Source: Clostridiales bacterium
Lineage (GTDB): Bacteria > Bacillota > Clostridia > Oscillospirales > Oscillospiraceae
Direction: 5' to 3'
Assembly (NCBI GenBank): GCA_003516765.1
Contig: DPCD01000166.1
Span: 1 to 36,908 of the forward strand
DNA: 36,908 nucleotides
The notes under the pieces were generated by a model. The model made no database searches. It was given only the letters and a program-made list of their open reading frames with translations, and was not told the origin of the DNA. Made by a program: the position numbers and the translations under genes. This document shows, piece by piece, positions 1 to 7,927 of the stretch; the first letter of the stretch is position 1, and every line of letters starts with the position of its first letter.

Positions 1-246
1 TACCAGCGCTGCACGGTGCATTTCTACCGCAACGTTTTCTCTGTTGTGCCCAAATCCAAGGTCAAAATTGTGGCAAAAATGCTCAAGGCGATCCACGCGC
101 AGGAGAGCAAAAAAGCATCCCGCGAGAAGGCAAAGACCGTGGTCGACGAGCTGAGAGCGATGAAGCTGAAAGAAGCGGCAAAGAAGGTCGAGGACGGCAT
201 TGAGGAAACGCTGACCTACTGCGATTTTCCCAGTGAGAATTGGACC
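1..246 (+). pseudogene. IS256 (Mutator)-family transposase remnant, open at window start
   Basis: The frame is open from base 1 and reads as the internal and C-terminal part of a Mutator/IS256-type transposase: a QRC-x-VHFYRN segment, an alpha-helical Lys/Ala/Glu-rich stretch, then a YCDFP-x-ENWTR segment. In the family the last segment is followed by an NNxIERLNREIRRR helix. Here the similarity stops at about base 246 and the frame continues into unrelated residues to a stop near 393. This is therefore the tail of a broken insertion sequence; the catalytic DDE residues are not all present. The upstream part lies outside the window. Confidence 0.75.
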
Positions 247-261
247 CGGTATTTGATAAAG

Positions 262-291
262 GTAACGGAACGTTTCGCAACGTCCCGTTAC
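262..291. repeat. imperfect inverted repeat after the transposase breakpoint
   Basis: Arms 262-272 and 281-291 pair with one mismatch around an 8-base loop, shortly after the IS256 similarity ends. A run of nine G follows at 317-325. It may be part of an insertion-sequence end, but nothing recognisable is encoded between 247 and 489. Confidence 0.35.
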
Positions 292-396
292 TATTGTCTC
301 ATGCATGTCCATGCGCGGGGGGGGGTTGACGCTTACGCTCAGCGAGATGGCGGTCTTTTATTCATGGCCACGTTTTACGCTTGCCTTATGTAAAAT

Positions 397-440
397 AGCA
401 CGACGCAAACTCATGCATTTGAGTTTGCGTCGTGCTTTTG
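397..440. terminator. perfect 17-bp hairpin, terminator-like
   Basis: Arms 397-413 and 420-436 are perfectly complementary around a 6-base loop, and the right arm ends in TTTT. It is the strongest hairpin in the first kilobase and sits between the IS256 and IS21 remnants. It could terminate rightward transcription or belong to an element end. Confidence 0.55.
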
Positions 441-489
441 CCCGTGCCGACTGTACCCCCATGACACATTGTGTACCTATGGGGCGAAA

Positions 490-677
490 CAGTTGGAAAT
501 CGTGGAGTCCCGGTACAAGCGAAACTCCACGATCTTCTGTTCCCAATTTGACATCCCGGGCTGACCAAAAAAGCTGTGGCTGATGCCATCTGCGACCGAA
601 TTGTTCACGACGCCTACACCATAGTCATTGGCGACAAGGAATCCATGCGCAAGCGGAAGGGGCTGCAAGACATCTGA
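490..677 (+). pseudogene. IS21-family IstB helper ATPase, C-terminal remnant with frameshift
   Basis: Two adjoining frames together give an IstB C-terminus. Frame one (490-564) reads QLEIVESRYKRNSTIFCSQF before an in-frame TGA. The next frame (576-677) reads ADAICDRIVHDAYTI and then SMRKRKGL, the usual end of IS21-family AAA+ IstB proteins that assist the IstA transposase. One frameshift near 565-576 separates them, and the whole Walker-containing N-terminus is missing. It is a dead fragment. The repeats at 733-794 fit the downstream end of the same element. Confidence 0.75.
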
Positions 678-732
678 CTCCGACCATATTTATGATACCT
701 TGACACCTTTGTGCTGTCCATATTCAACCTGA

Positions 733-794
733 GCGGTGGGACTGCTCAATCCGGGCGGTCCCATTGCTCAATTCAAGCGGAACCGCTGCTCAAT
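733..794. repeat. three 18-bp direct repeats at 22-bp period (IS21-type end)
   Basis: Units begin at 733, 755 and 777. All start GCGG and end TGCTCAAT, with a variable middle. The exact 22-bp register, about two helical turns, and the position just after the IstB remnant match the multiple terminal transposase-binding sites of IS21-family elements. The motif is seen directly; assigning it to IS21 is inference. Confidence 0.6.
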
Positions 795-872
795 TTCGCC
801 AGTCGAGACGATTCCGCAGAGCGGCGTACGCAGTCATTACATATCAGTCTTTTCCCATAGTTTTATTGTTAG

Positions 873-1865
873 CTATCTAGTCATCTTTTTCTGGCGATAT
901 GCATTGATAGCAAGAGCCACCAAAATAACTCCGCCTTTGATGATCTCCTGCATATAGAAGTTCACGTTCAAAATGGTCAAGCCATTGGTAATAAATGAAA
1001 AAATCAGCACTCCAATCAACGTGCCATAAACTTTACCTACACCGCCCGAGGGGCTAGTTCCCCCCAAGATCGCACCACCAATAACATCATAAGAATAGGA
1101 ATCGCCTGCATTAGGCTGTCCTGTCGCCAAGCGTGATGCCATCAGAATACCAGCCATTGCTCCGCAGAAACTACAAACCACATGGACAAAAATTTTCATC
1201 CGATCTACATTAATGCCAGAAAGACGAGCTGCCTCTTTATTGCCACCAGTTGCATAAAGCTGTGTGCCTAATTTGAATCTATTTAACATCACATTTACAA
1301 CTAAAAATACAACTAAAGCAATCCAGATTGGGACTCTAACACCCAAGACTTTTCCCTGACCAAAGAACATAAACTCGGAAGGTAAGTTGATGATAGGATA
1401 TCCACCCGTCCATGAATATGTAATACCATGGCAAATTAGCATCATCGCAAGAGTTGTAATAAACTCAACAACCCCCAGTTTACTGATAACTAATCCATTA
1501 ATCAAACCAATCAAAGCACCAATTCCTAAAGTTGCAATAATTGCCAGCCATATCGGCAAATGTCCTTGTGTCATCAATTGGCAGACAACAATGCCGGAAA
1601 GACTCATTACATACCCAATACTCAGATCAATACCGCCAAGAATAATGACCAGTGTCATTCCAGCTGCCATTATGAAAGTAATAGAAGCTTGGTTCAAAAC
1701 ATTCAGGATGTTACTGACTGTGAGAAATGCGTCTGTCGAAGAAATTGACAAGGCAACAAAAATCACAGCTAACACAATAAAAATACTAAACTCATGAACC
1801 TGAAACAGGTTCAAAATAGATCTGCTTCTTTGCATTCTTTTCAATTCTGTTTCTTTATTATGCAT
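873..1865 (-). CDS. ribose/simple-sugar ABC transporter permease (RbsC-like)
   Basis: This 330-residue, very hydrophobic protein has the layout of RbsC/BPD_transp_2 inner-membrane permeases: a short charged cytoplasmic N-terminus, then about eight to ten membrane segments. The family landmark GGIDLSIGYVMSLSG lies near residues 78-92, and GGAILGGTSPSGGVGKVYGT near 265-284 is the conserved late cytoplasmic loop that contacts the ATPase. It would form the channel for a sugar delivered by the lipoprotein at 3467-4510. ATG at 1865 has GGGAGA upstream, and one base separates it from the ATPase stop, so the two are translationally coupled. It is the last gene of the leftward operon, and no clear terminator follows. 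The sugar cannot be told from sequence. Confidence 0.92.
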   Translation of the reverse strand: MHNKETELKRMQRSRSILNLFQVHEFSIFIVLAVIFVALSISSTDAFLTVSNILNVLNQASITFIMAAGMTLVIILGGIDLSIGYVMSLSGIVVCQLMTQGHLPIWLAIIATLGIGALIGLINGLVISKLGVVEFITTLAMMLICHGITYSWTGGYPIINLPSEFMFFGQGKVLGVRVPIWIALVVFLVVNVMLNRFKLGTQLYATGGNKEAARLSGINVDRMKIFVHVVCSFCGAMAGILMASRLATGQPNAGDSYSYDVIGGAILGGTSPSGGVGKVYGTLIGVLIFSFITNGLTILNVNFYMQEIIKGGVILVALAINAYRQKKMTR

Positions 1866-1866
1866 T

Positions 1867-3357
1867 TTATCTTTCTCCCAAATAGTGTGTCAGGATTTTT
1901 TCTTCTGTTGCCTCTTCACGAGACATTTCCGCCACAATTTTTCCTTGACGCATAACCAATATTCTTCTACACAACCCAAGAATTTCTGGCATTTCAGAAG
2001 AAATTAATACTATGGCAAGCCCCTGCTTAGAAAGTTCGCCGATTAATTTATAGATTTCCGCTTTTGTGCCGACATCAATACCTCTTGTCGGTTCATCCAA
2101 AATTAGAATTTTTGGCTGCGTTGCCAGCCATTTGCTAATTACGACTTTTTGCTGATTGCCACCAGACAAACTGCTAACTTTTTGATCGACACTTGCCATC
2201 TTAATCGACAGTTTATCTGCATATTCCTCAATAACAGCCTTCCGCTTATCCCGAAGAATATAACCCCATTTGCAAAGAGAATCCAGAACGGAAAGCACCA
2301 GATTTCCCTTGATATCCATAATCTGGACCAAGCCCTGTACTTTTCGGTCTTCAGGAACAAGGGCCATCCCTAACTTAATCGCATCAGCCGGCGAATGGAT
2401 ATTTACCTGTTTGCCTTGCACGTAGACAGATCCACTATCAAGTTTGTCATATCCAAAAATACACATGGCAGTTTCACTTCGTCCAGCGCCAACGAGACCA
2501 GAGATTCCCAGAACTTCACCTGCGCGGATCGAAAAGGATACATCTTCAAATTTTCCTTTTCTAGTAAGGTGTTCCACTCGCAGTTGTTCTTCACCTAAAA
2601 TATTTTCCGAATAGTCAAATAGTTTTTCAATCCGTCTACCGACCATCTTTGCAATCAATTCTGTTGGAGTGATTTCGTCAATGTTCTTTGTATCAACAAT
2701 CTCGCCATCTCGCAAAATAGTAATACGATCAGAAACACTGAAGATATCTTCCATTTTATGAGAAATAAAGATAATAGATTTTCCCTGCTCTTTCAAAGCG
2801 CGAGTTGAACGAATAAGTAGCTTTGTTTCGGCGTCTGTCAATGATGACGTTGGCTCATCCATAATAATTATGTCAGGATTCGTTGAAAGGCCCTTAGCAA
2901 TCTCAATTAGCTGCTGTTTTGCTGCACTCAGATTCCGAACAGGCACGTCTAACTCAACGTCTTTGGAAACTTGTTCCAAATAAGATTTCGCACGCAATTT
3001 CAGCATGTTTTTATCAATTATGCCTAATTTATTCACTGGCTCCTGACCGATCATGATATTCTGAGCACCAGTCAAATCTGGTATCAAACTGCGTTCTTGA
3101 TAAATTGTTGCGATTTTTTTCATTTTGGCTTCCAGTGGGTCTGCAAATTTCACAACTTCACCATGCAATTTTAAAGTGCCACTGTATTCATTGATTGCGC
3201 CAGACAAGATTTTCATTAATGTAGATTTGCCTGCTCCGTTTTCACCAATTAGACAATGTACCTCGCCATAACGAAGTTCAAAATTTACATTTTTAAGTGC
3301 GTGGACACCACCAAAAGACTTACTGATATTGTTCATCTCCAATATCACTTGACTCAT
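1867..3357 (-). CDS. sugar ABC transporter ATPase with two ATP-binding domains (RbsA/MglA-like)
   Basis: The 496-residue protein carries two fused ABC domains, as usual for ribose/galactose-type importers. Domain 1 has Walker A GENGAGKST at 38-46, a weak signature LSAAKQQ, and Walker B IIIMDEPTSSLT. Domain 2 has a degenerate P-loop (GLVGAGRSE), an intact LSGGNQQK signature and LILDEPTRGID. A degenerate second P-loop is normal in this family. ATG at 3357 has AGAGAGGTG upstream. It lies between the binding protein and the permease, follows an intercistronic hairpin at 3402-3434, and energises import on the cytoplasmic face. Confidence 0.95.
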   Translation of the reverse strand: MSQVILEMNNISKSFGGVHALKNVNFELRYGEVHCLIGENGAGKSTLMKILSGAINEYSGTLKLHGEVVKFADPLEAKMKKIATIYQERSLIPDLTGAQNIMIGQEPVNKLGIIDKNMLKLRAKSYLEQVSKDVELDVPVRNLSAAKQQLIEIAKGLSTNPDIIIMDEPTSSLTDAETKLLIRSTRALKEQGKSIIFISHKMEDIFSVSDRITILRDGEIVDTKNIDEITPTELIAKMVGRRIEKLFDYSENILGEEQLRVEHLTRKGKFEDVSFSIRAGEVLGISGLVGAGRSETAMCIFGYDKLDSGSVYVQGKQVNIHSPADAIKLGMALVPEDRKVQGLVQIMDIKGNLVLSVLDSLCKWGYILRDKRKAVIEEYADKLSIKMASVDQKVSSLSGGNQQKVVISKWLATQPKILILDEPTRGIDVGTKAEIYKLIGELSKQGLAIVLISSEMPEILGLCRRILVMRQGKIVAEMSREEATEEKILTHYLGER

Positions 3358-3387
3358 TGTTGCACCTCTCTTTACACCATATAGATA

Positions 3388-3434
3388 TAAAAAAGCAGTC
3401 TACAAGCAGCCTTCGCCTCCTGAAGGCTGCTTGT
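3388..3434 (-). terminator. intercistronic hairpin between binding protein and ATPase
   Basis: A perfect 13-bp stem (3402-3414 with 3422-3434) has a 7-base loop. On the minus strand, a T run (about 3389-3394) follows roughly ten bases later. It lies 33 bases after the binding-protein stop and before the ATPase start. Such hairpins commonly stabilise the abundant binding-protein message or partly terminate transcription; that role is inferred. Confidence 0.65.
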
Positions 3435-3466
3435 ATTTTGAATAACTTGGGACCTTCAAAACATTA

Positions 3467-4510
3467 TTAATCGTACTGGCTCCAATCAATGGAGAATGGG
3501 GGATAGCCAGTATTACCGGGGATGTCGATAGAAGCAGCATTTTCCGGAGTAATATTGACAACAGGAATCTGAACAATTTCAGGCAATGTACCACCTTCCA
3601 GATAACGGTCAATGGCTTCCATCTCCAACTCAGCCATCAAACGAGGTCTTTGAGCACCAGAGCAACCAAAGGGCTTACCGTCAATCATAGCTTGCTGGCT
3701 CATTTGCTGACCATCCACTGCACAGAAAACAACATCCTCTATATCATTATTAAGGAATGCGGTCATAATACCATAAGCGGTATTATCATCGGTACAATAA
3801 ACAGCATCAATCTCCTTTGCGATGGATGCAGCCCAAGCTTCACCAATCTTCATGCCCTCGTCAACGCTGCAACCGCGCTGCTCCGCAACAATCTCGATGT
3901 TCGAACCTTCCAGCGCATCCACAAATCCATCATAGCGCATGCGGCAGCATTCAATCTGAGGATAATTTCCAATTGCAATTTTGCCCTCACCGCCAAGGTA
4001 ATCTACCAGCCATTCGCCAACAATTTGACCACCCTGATAGTTGTTAGTTTCAATGTGGAATTCAACTTTTTCATTCTCTGTGGTGCTGCACTTCACGTCA
4101 ATAGTAAAGACGGGGATACCAGCATCGTTACAGTTCTTGATACTCGGGACAATCGCCTCACTGTCAACAGCGCAAATCACTATTGCATCGCATCCAGCAG
4201 AAATCATATTGTCAATAGCGTTTGCTTGTTTTGCAGGATCGGATGCCGCATCAGATTCAGTTAGAGTCCAACCTCTGGCATCTGCTTCACGAACAAAGGT
4301 GTCGCGCATAATAACAAAATAGGGATCATTCAGGAAGGGGAAGGAAACACCGAGCAGGAATTCGTCGGAAGATTCTGCTGAATCTATACTGTTTGTTTCA
4401 GGTGTTGCGTTATTTGGGTCTGCAGATGCATCATTTGATATCTGCGCGCAGCCCACAAAGATCACAAGGATCATGATAGCCGTCAAAAGCAATGTCAGTG
4501 TACGTTTCAT
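3467..4510 (-). CDS. sugar-binding lipoprotein of the ABC importer (Peripla_BP_4 type)
   Basis: The protein is 347 residues from the ATG at 4510, chosen because GGAGG lies about seven bases upstream and a lipoprotein signal follows immediately: MKR, a hydrophobic stretch, then FVGC with the lipid-anchored Cys at about residue 21. A low-complexity Asn/Ser/Glu linker follows. The mature domain has the LacI-like periplasmic fold of ribose/galactose-type binding proteins, e.g. GVSFPFLNDPYFVIMRD, DPAKQANAIDNMISAGCDAIVIC, and a hinge region with VDGQQMSQQAMIDGKPFGC. It should capture the sugar outside the membrane and feed the permease at 873-1865. An upstream in-frame ATG at 4555 lacks a good ribosome site. 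Confidence 0.93.
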   Translation of the reverse strand: MKRTLTLLLTAIMILVIFVGCAQISNDASADPNNATPETNSIDSAESSDEFLLGVSFPFLNDPYFVIMRDTFVREADARGWTLTESDAASDPAKQANAIDNMISAGCDAIVICAVDSEAIVPSIKNCNDAGIPVFTIDVKCSTTENEKVEFHIETNNYQGGQIVGEWLVDYLGGEGKIAIGNYPQIECCRMRYDGFVDALEGSNIEIVAEQRGCSVDEGMKIGEAWAASIAKEIDAVYCTDDNTAYGIMTAFLNNDIEDVVFCAVDGQQMSQQAMIDGKPFGCSGAQRPRLMAELEMEAIDRYLEGGTLPEIVQIPVVNITPENAASIDIPGNTGYPPFSIDWSQYD

Positions 4511-4607
4511 TTTTATTCCTCCATTTTTCATTTTTTTGGAAAACGTCCTCTTCAAAACGATTTAAGAATCAAATTTCTTATGTACAAGCTATGATTCAAA
4601 AAATATT

Positions 4608-6071
4608 TCATTCTTTTTCCAAGGGAATTCCCTGCAAGAACTCAATCGGATATTCCATCTTATCAGCTTCATTTTCCCAATTACCCCACTTGCCATATGC
4701 ATTGTATACATAAGCTGGAATGGGTAATGCAGGATATTCATTTTCTCCATTGCTACCCCAGTTCACCCAACCAGAAGAGCGCTTTTGAACAATCTGAAGT
4801 CTAGCCGACGGATTTGAAGTATACCAAATCATTCCATATCCAGTTTCTGTGCTGTAGTGCATAGTCTTCTTAGTAGCTGTGGGGAAAATTGTTTGATCAA
4901 TTACATCAGGTACATTCACAAAATCAGCATGTTTGATATCACCACGACGACCATCTTTCATATGGGTCACATAATGCGCTTTTTTCAGAATCTGCTGTGA
5001 ATAAACCTTGATCTCCTCATCACTGAGGTATCCCATGCCCTTTCCAAAAATCTGCCAGAAATAATCCCAACTCAACTTGTGGATATTATCACCGACCATT
5101 TCTTTGCAGGCACGGAACAATTCATTGGAGTCGCCCTTCTCTTTCAGGACCTTCAGTACAAATTCCTCCAACACCACAGCATACCGATCTCCTTCACGGT
5201 AATCCGTACCACCGTAACTGGCAAAACGATCGAAAACAACATTATTAGGTCCACTGTCGAATTCATCGCCAACAGTAATTTGATTTTTAACCGGCATACC
5301 GTCAACTGTCGTTTCAAACGGAGTTGTCTCAACATAACGGCGGAACCACGGTGACATGTAGAAGAATTCCCATGTTACTTTAAACTCTTTATTATAGAGT
5401 TTCGGATCAAGGCCGTTAGGGAACATACCATGTAGCAAATATTTACAATACAGTGGGCCTTCCACCAAAACATCAATTTCTGCAACGGTGGTCTCCGGCG
5501 CATTGATCAGACCGTTATTGACAGTAAAAAATGGGCCGTAGAGACCACCCATCGCATTTTCGCCTGTGCCGCGCATCAAATCTTTACCCTCTGCTTTTGC
5601 CTGAATGCTACGGATGCCCCACTTGCTCGAAATATCTCCCCCGCCATTTCCTCGGCAGAACTCCAAAATATAATAGCCAGTATCAAGACGGCGGAATCCA
5701 TCTTTTAGAGTTGTGGGTAACTGACTGATACCCTCAATACAGCAAGGTCTAAACTTTACATCATCCGCCTTAGTATAGATACTTTTTGCTGCGTCATAGC
5801 ACAAGTAATACACTGTCTCGGTGTGATCAATATTACAAAGAAATGCTACATCCACAGATACCAATTTACCTGCTGCCAATACAGGGTTAAAGAATTGAAT
5901 TGGGATTTCTACATCTTCTTGTGAAAGCAATTGAATGGTGTCTGCCTCAGGTGCTTCATACTCATCCAAAAATTGAATCGTCTTAACTATCGGCTCATTG
6001 ATGCGGTTAAGTTGCATCGGAGAGGACATCATTAAAGGAATCCTATAGTCGAATTTGACATTCTTTTTCAT
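4608..6071 (-). CDS. unrecognised 487-residue protein, probably sugar-active
   Basis: This is the first gene of the leftward sugar-import operon, 97 bases upstream of the binding-protein gene. ATG at 6071 is preferred because AAAGGG sits about ten bases upstream; a TTG six bases earlier is too close to it. No signal peptide or membrane segment is seen, so it should act in the cytoplasm on the imported sugar. I do not recognise the family with certainty. A central block (LVEGPLYCKYLLHG, then FKVTWEFFYMSPWFRRYVET) resembles the beta-sandwich of YetA-like/exo-rhamnogalacturonan-lyase proteins, where a 'GP-x-hydrophobic' strand is followed by a sugar-facing 'fy-x-gsp' strand. It is rich in Trp, Tyr and Phe, as carbohydrate enzymes often are, notably near the C-terminus. 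A glycoside-processing lyase or hydrolase is the best guess. Confidence 0.6.
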   Translation of the reverse strand: MKKNVKFDYRIPLMMSSPMQLNRINEPIVKTIQFLDEYEAPEADTIQLLSQEDVEIPIQFFNPVLAAGKLVSVDVAFLCNIDHTETVYYLCYDAAKSIYTKADDVKFRPCCIEGISQLPTTLKDGFRRLDTGYYILEFCRGNGGGDISSKWGIRSIQAKAEGKDLMRGTGENAMGGLYGPFFTVNNGLINAPETTVAEIDVLVEGPLYCKYLLHGMFPNGLDPKLYNKEFKVTWEFFYMSPWFRRYVETTPFETTVDGMPVKNQITVGDEFDSGPNNVVFDRFASYGGTDYREGDRYAVVLEEFVLKVLKEKGDSNELFRACKEMVGDNIHKLSWDYFWQIFGKGMGYLSDEEIKVYSQQILKKAHYVTHMKDGRRGDIKHADFVNVPDVIDQTIFPTATKKTMHYSTETGYGMIWYTSNPSARLQIVQKRSSGWVNWGSNGENEYPALPIPAYVYNAYGKWGNWENEADKMEYPIEFLQGIPLEKE

Positions 6072-6253
6072 AAACAATTTCCCTTTCTTTATAAAATGTC
6101 ATATTGAATAAACCTCTACGAATTAAATACACGCAAACTTACCTGTTAGTCCAAAGAGCATAATTCCATTCTTAGAACGCTAGGTATTAAAATAGACATA
6201 AAACAATAGATTATATATTATGGTTGTAAAACCTAACATATCATTTTTCAAAT

Positions 6254-6267
6254 TGTAAATGTTTACA
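6254..6267. promoter_or_regulatory. operator-like palindrome (cre/LacI-family type)
   Basis: TGTAAATGTTTACA has 6-bp perfect arms around a TG centre, and the symmetry extends almost two bases further each side. It fits the cre/LacI-family pattern (TGWAANCGNTNWCA) except that the central C is T. It lies about 32 bases downstream of the -10 box, where a bound repressor would act as a roadblock. No LacI-type gene is present in the window, so the regulator is unknown. Confidence 0.55.
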
Positions 6268-6298
6268 TTTTGCGCTGTGTTGTTCTTCGTTCATCTAC

Positions 6299-6328
6299 AG
6301 TATACGTCTTTCCACTTTTCTACGTCAA
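6299..6328 (-). promoter_or_regulatory. sigma-A promoter of the sugar operon
   Basis: On the minus strand, TTGACG (6328-6323) and TATACT (6304-6299) are separated by 18 bases. Each box has five of six consensus positions. Transcription would run left through about 220 bases of leader, including the palindrome at 6254-6267, into the gene starting at 6071. Confidence 0.7.
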
Positions 6329-6519
6329 GAAAAAAGTTCAAATCAATTCATATTTTGTCAGTTTGATTCATCTGTACTTTCCGTTTTTGTAAAAAATCAA
6401 CAAACATTTCTTTGGTTGATTGTAAAATGAAGCTGGACACTTAAAGAAAAGAACCATAGTGATATACCCGCATGATAAAATGGAGTTTGAAGACAACATT
6501 CATCAAGAGGGCGATCACT
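6329..6519. other. AT-rich gap ending in IS30-type upstream sequence
   Basis: No gene is seen. The sequence changes from AT-rich (operon side) to the leader of an IS30-type transposase start by about 6420-6519, with the chimeric ORF starting at 6520. It is probably the boundary between the sugar operon and an old insertion. Confidence 0.4.
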
Positions 6520-6786
6520 ATGGACTGCCATCATTATAACACAGAACTGCCGGAACGCAAACGCGGGCAGCACCTTCAGCGAGAAGAAAGAGGGAGCATT
6601 CAGGCGCTGAAACAGCAAGGGCTGACACAACAGCAGCTTGCGGATCTGCTTGGCGTAACGCGGCAGACGATCATTTCACTGGAGAATGATAAGTACAATC
6701 CATCCATTCTTCTGGCACACAAAATCGCGCAGATATTTGACGCGCGCATTGAGGATATTTTTATTTTCGAGGAGGAAGACGCATGA
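6520..6786 (+). CDS. chimeric small protein: IS30 transposase N-terminus fused to XRE/Cro-CI regulator
   Basis: This is 88 residues from the ATG at 6520, which has AGAGGG eight bases upstream. Residues 1-34 (HHYNTELPERKRGQHLQREE, then RGSIQALKQQG) match the N-terminus of clostridial IS30-family transposases, where an HTH should follow. From residue 35 the protein instead reads as the compact XRE regulator family: LTQQQLADLLGVTRQTIISL, then ENDKYNPSILLAHKIAQIFD and RIEDIFIFEEE. The regulator's own first helix is lost. The fusion lies where both families have a helix-turn-helix starting 'GLTQ/GLSQ'. The regulator usually precedes a small membrane protein; here only an overlapping ATGA and a few codons remain. 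Whether it is expressed or binds DNA is unknown. Confidence 0.65.
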   Translation: MDCHHYNTELPERKRGQHLQREERGSIQALKQQGLTQQQLADLLGVTRQTIISLENDKYNPSILLAHKIAQIFDARIEDIFIFEEEDA

Positions 6787-7019
6787 AATTAAAGGAACAA
6801 AAAGCTCCATATTCCTCGCTTCCGTGCAGAGCGCGAAAGCTCATCCATTTCGCTGCGCCTCCTCTCAAAATCGCAATCGCTTTGCTGGATTGCAATTTTG
6901 TTCTTTGCACGTCGGCGCAACGTGGGCTTTTGCACCGCTGCTGCGCACACTCTTGCAGTCGGGGCAAAAAACCGCACGCAGCGGCGACACGCGCCTCACC
7001 GCGCGGTGCGGACGTTCGG
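6787..7019. other. 233 bases without a recognisable gene
   Basis: Open frames exist on both strands because the stretch is GC-rich, but none gives a recognisable protein. It lies between the chimeric regulator and the helicase remnant and is probably scrap from successive insertions. Confidence 0.4.
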
Positions 7020-7376
7020 CACGCTTGAGGGAAATCCATCGCTTGCCGTTGTTGCGGCAGGTATCTGCCAGAATCCCGTTTTCTCTTAGAGCCGCAATGC
7101 TTTCCCGCACCAGCCGGGTGATCTTCCTCACCGAATTCGAGTTTCAAAGTCCGGTCGGGGATATCACGCCCGGTACAATGCAGAGAGGCAATATTGGCAA
7201 GACGAGAGTGCTTTTGCAAAACAAATGCCGAGTCCGCCGCACCACTTAATCCCGTCGAGCCGGAGATCATGTTCATCGGATCGTCGTCGTGGAGCTTGCG
7301 CAGGTGGTGAACCAAGAGGATTGCGATGTGCCGTTTGTCTGCAAGTTTCTTGAGCAAACCAATATCTTGATACCCG
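7020..7376 (-). pseudogene. RepA-like AAA (AAA_25) helicase remnant of a mobile element
   Basis: On the minus strand, residues DIGLLKKLADKRHIAILLVH and HLRKLHDDDPMNMISGSTGL, then SGAADSAFVL, CTGRDIPDRTLKLEF are the second half of the RecA-fold replicative helicases carried by clostridial conjugative elements. A frameshift near 7131 leads into a frame reading RESIAALRENGILADTCRNN then GKRWISLKR, which fits the family's C-terminal winged-helix end. The N-terminal half with the Walker A loop is absent. The break at about 7376 coincides with the break of the next fragment, read in the opposite direction. Confidence 0.65.
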
Positions 7377-7377
7377 G

Positions 7378-7764
7378 ATCGACGCAGTGATGTGCAACAA
7401 CGACGCAATCGCACTCGGCGTGTTGGCGTCTTTGAAAAACGTTGGCTATGGGACAGCGGAAAAGCCGTTCCCGGTCATCACCGGCATGGACTGCGATATT
7501 GCAAACATCAAGGCGATCAAGTCCGGAGAAATCTCCATGACGGTCTTTAAGGACAATCGTATCATTGCGAAAAAGGCTGCCGAAGTTATGGACTGTGTCC
7601 TGCACGACAAGACCCCGCAGGCGGGAGATGCCTTCGAAACCACGTTCAATAACGGCGTGTGCGATGTGACGGCGTTCCTGATTGCACCGGAAGTGATTGA
7701 CAAGGACAATTATCAGGCGGTTTTGTTTGACAGCGGGTATTACTCGGAAGATCAGCTGAAATGA
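7378..7764 (+). pseudogene. sugar-binding protein remnant (ChvE-type), C-terminal third
   Basis: The frame opens at the junction and reads IDAVMCNNDAIALGVLASLK, then PVITGMDCDIANIKAIKSGE, SMTVFKDNRIIAKKAAEV and finally DNYQAVLFDSGYYSEDQLK. This is the C-terminal third of a ChvE/GguA-type periplasmic multiple-sugar-binding protein; NNDAIALG is the hinge and ligand region. Signal peptide and N-lobe are missing, so it cannot work. A hairpin at 7898-7923 may be its old terminator. It is a different subfamily from the intact binding protein at 3467-4510. Confidence 0.75.
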
Positions 7765-7897
7765 GTGTATGGCAGTAGGTGATGGATTATTTGAAAGCAG
7801 ACATCACTTTTCTGCGTAGCGGAAGATAGTGCTTTGCAGCGTGGTACATATTCAGCCTTTTTCCGCCGCCGCACGCATCAAAATAAGGACACAAAAT

Positions 7898-7927
7898 CCC
7901 GGTGATCGTGAACGATCATCGGGATTT
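7898..7927. terminator. hairpin terminator, possibly bidirectional
   Basis: Arms 7898-7908 and 7913-7923 form an 11-bp stem with a 4-base TGAA loop and one imperfect pair, followed by ATTTT on either strand. It lies between the converging sugar-binding-protein remnant and the broken dehydrogenase. Confidence 0.55.
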
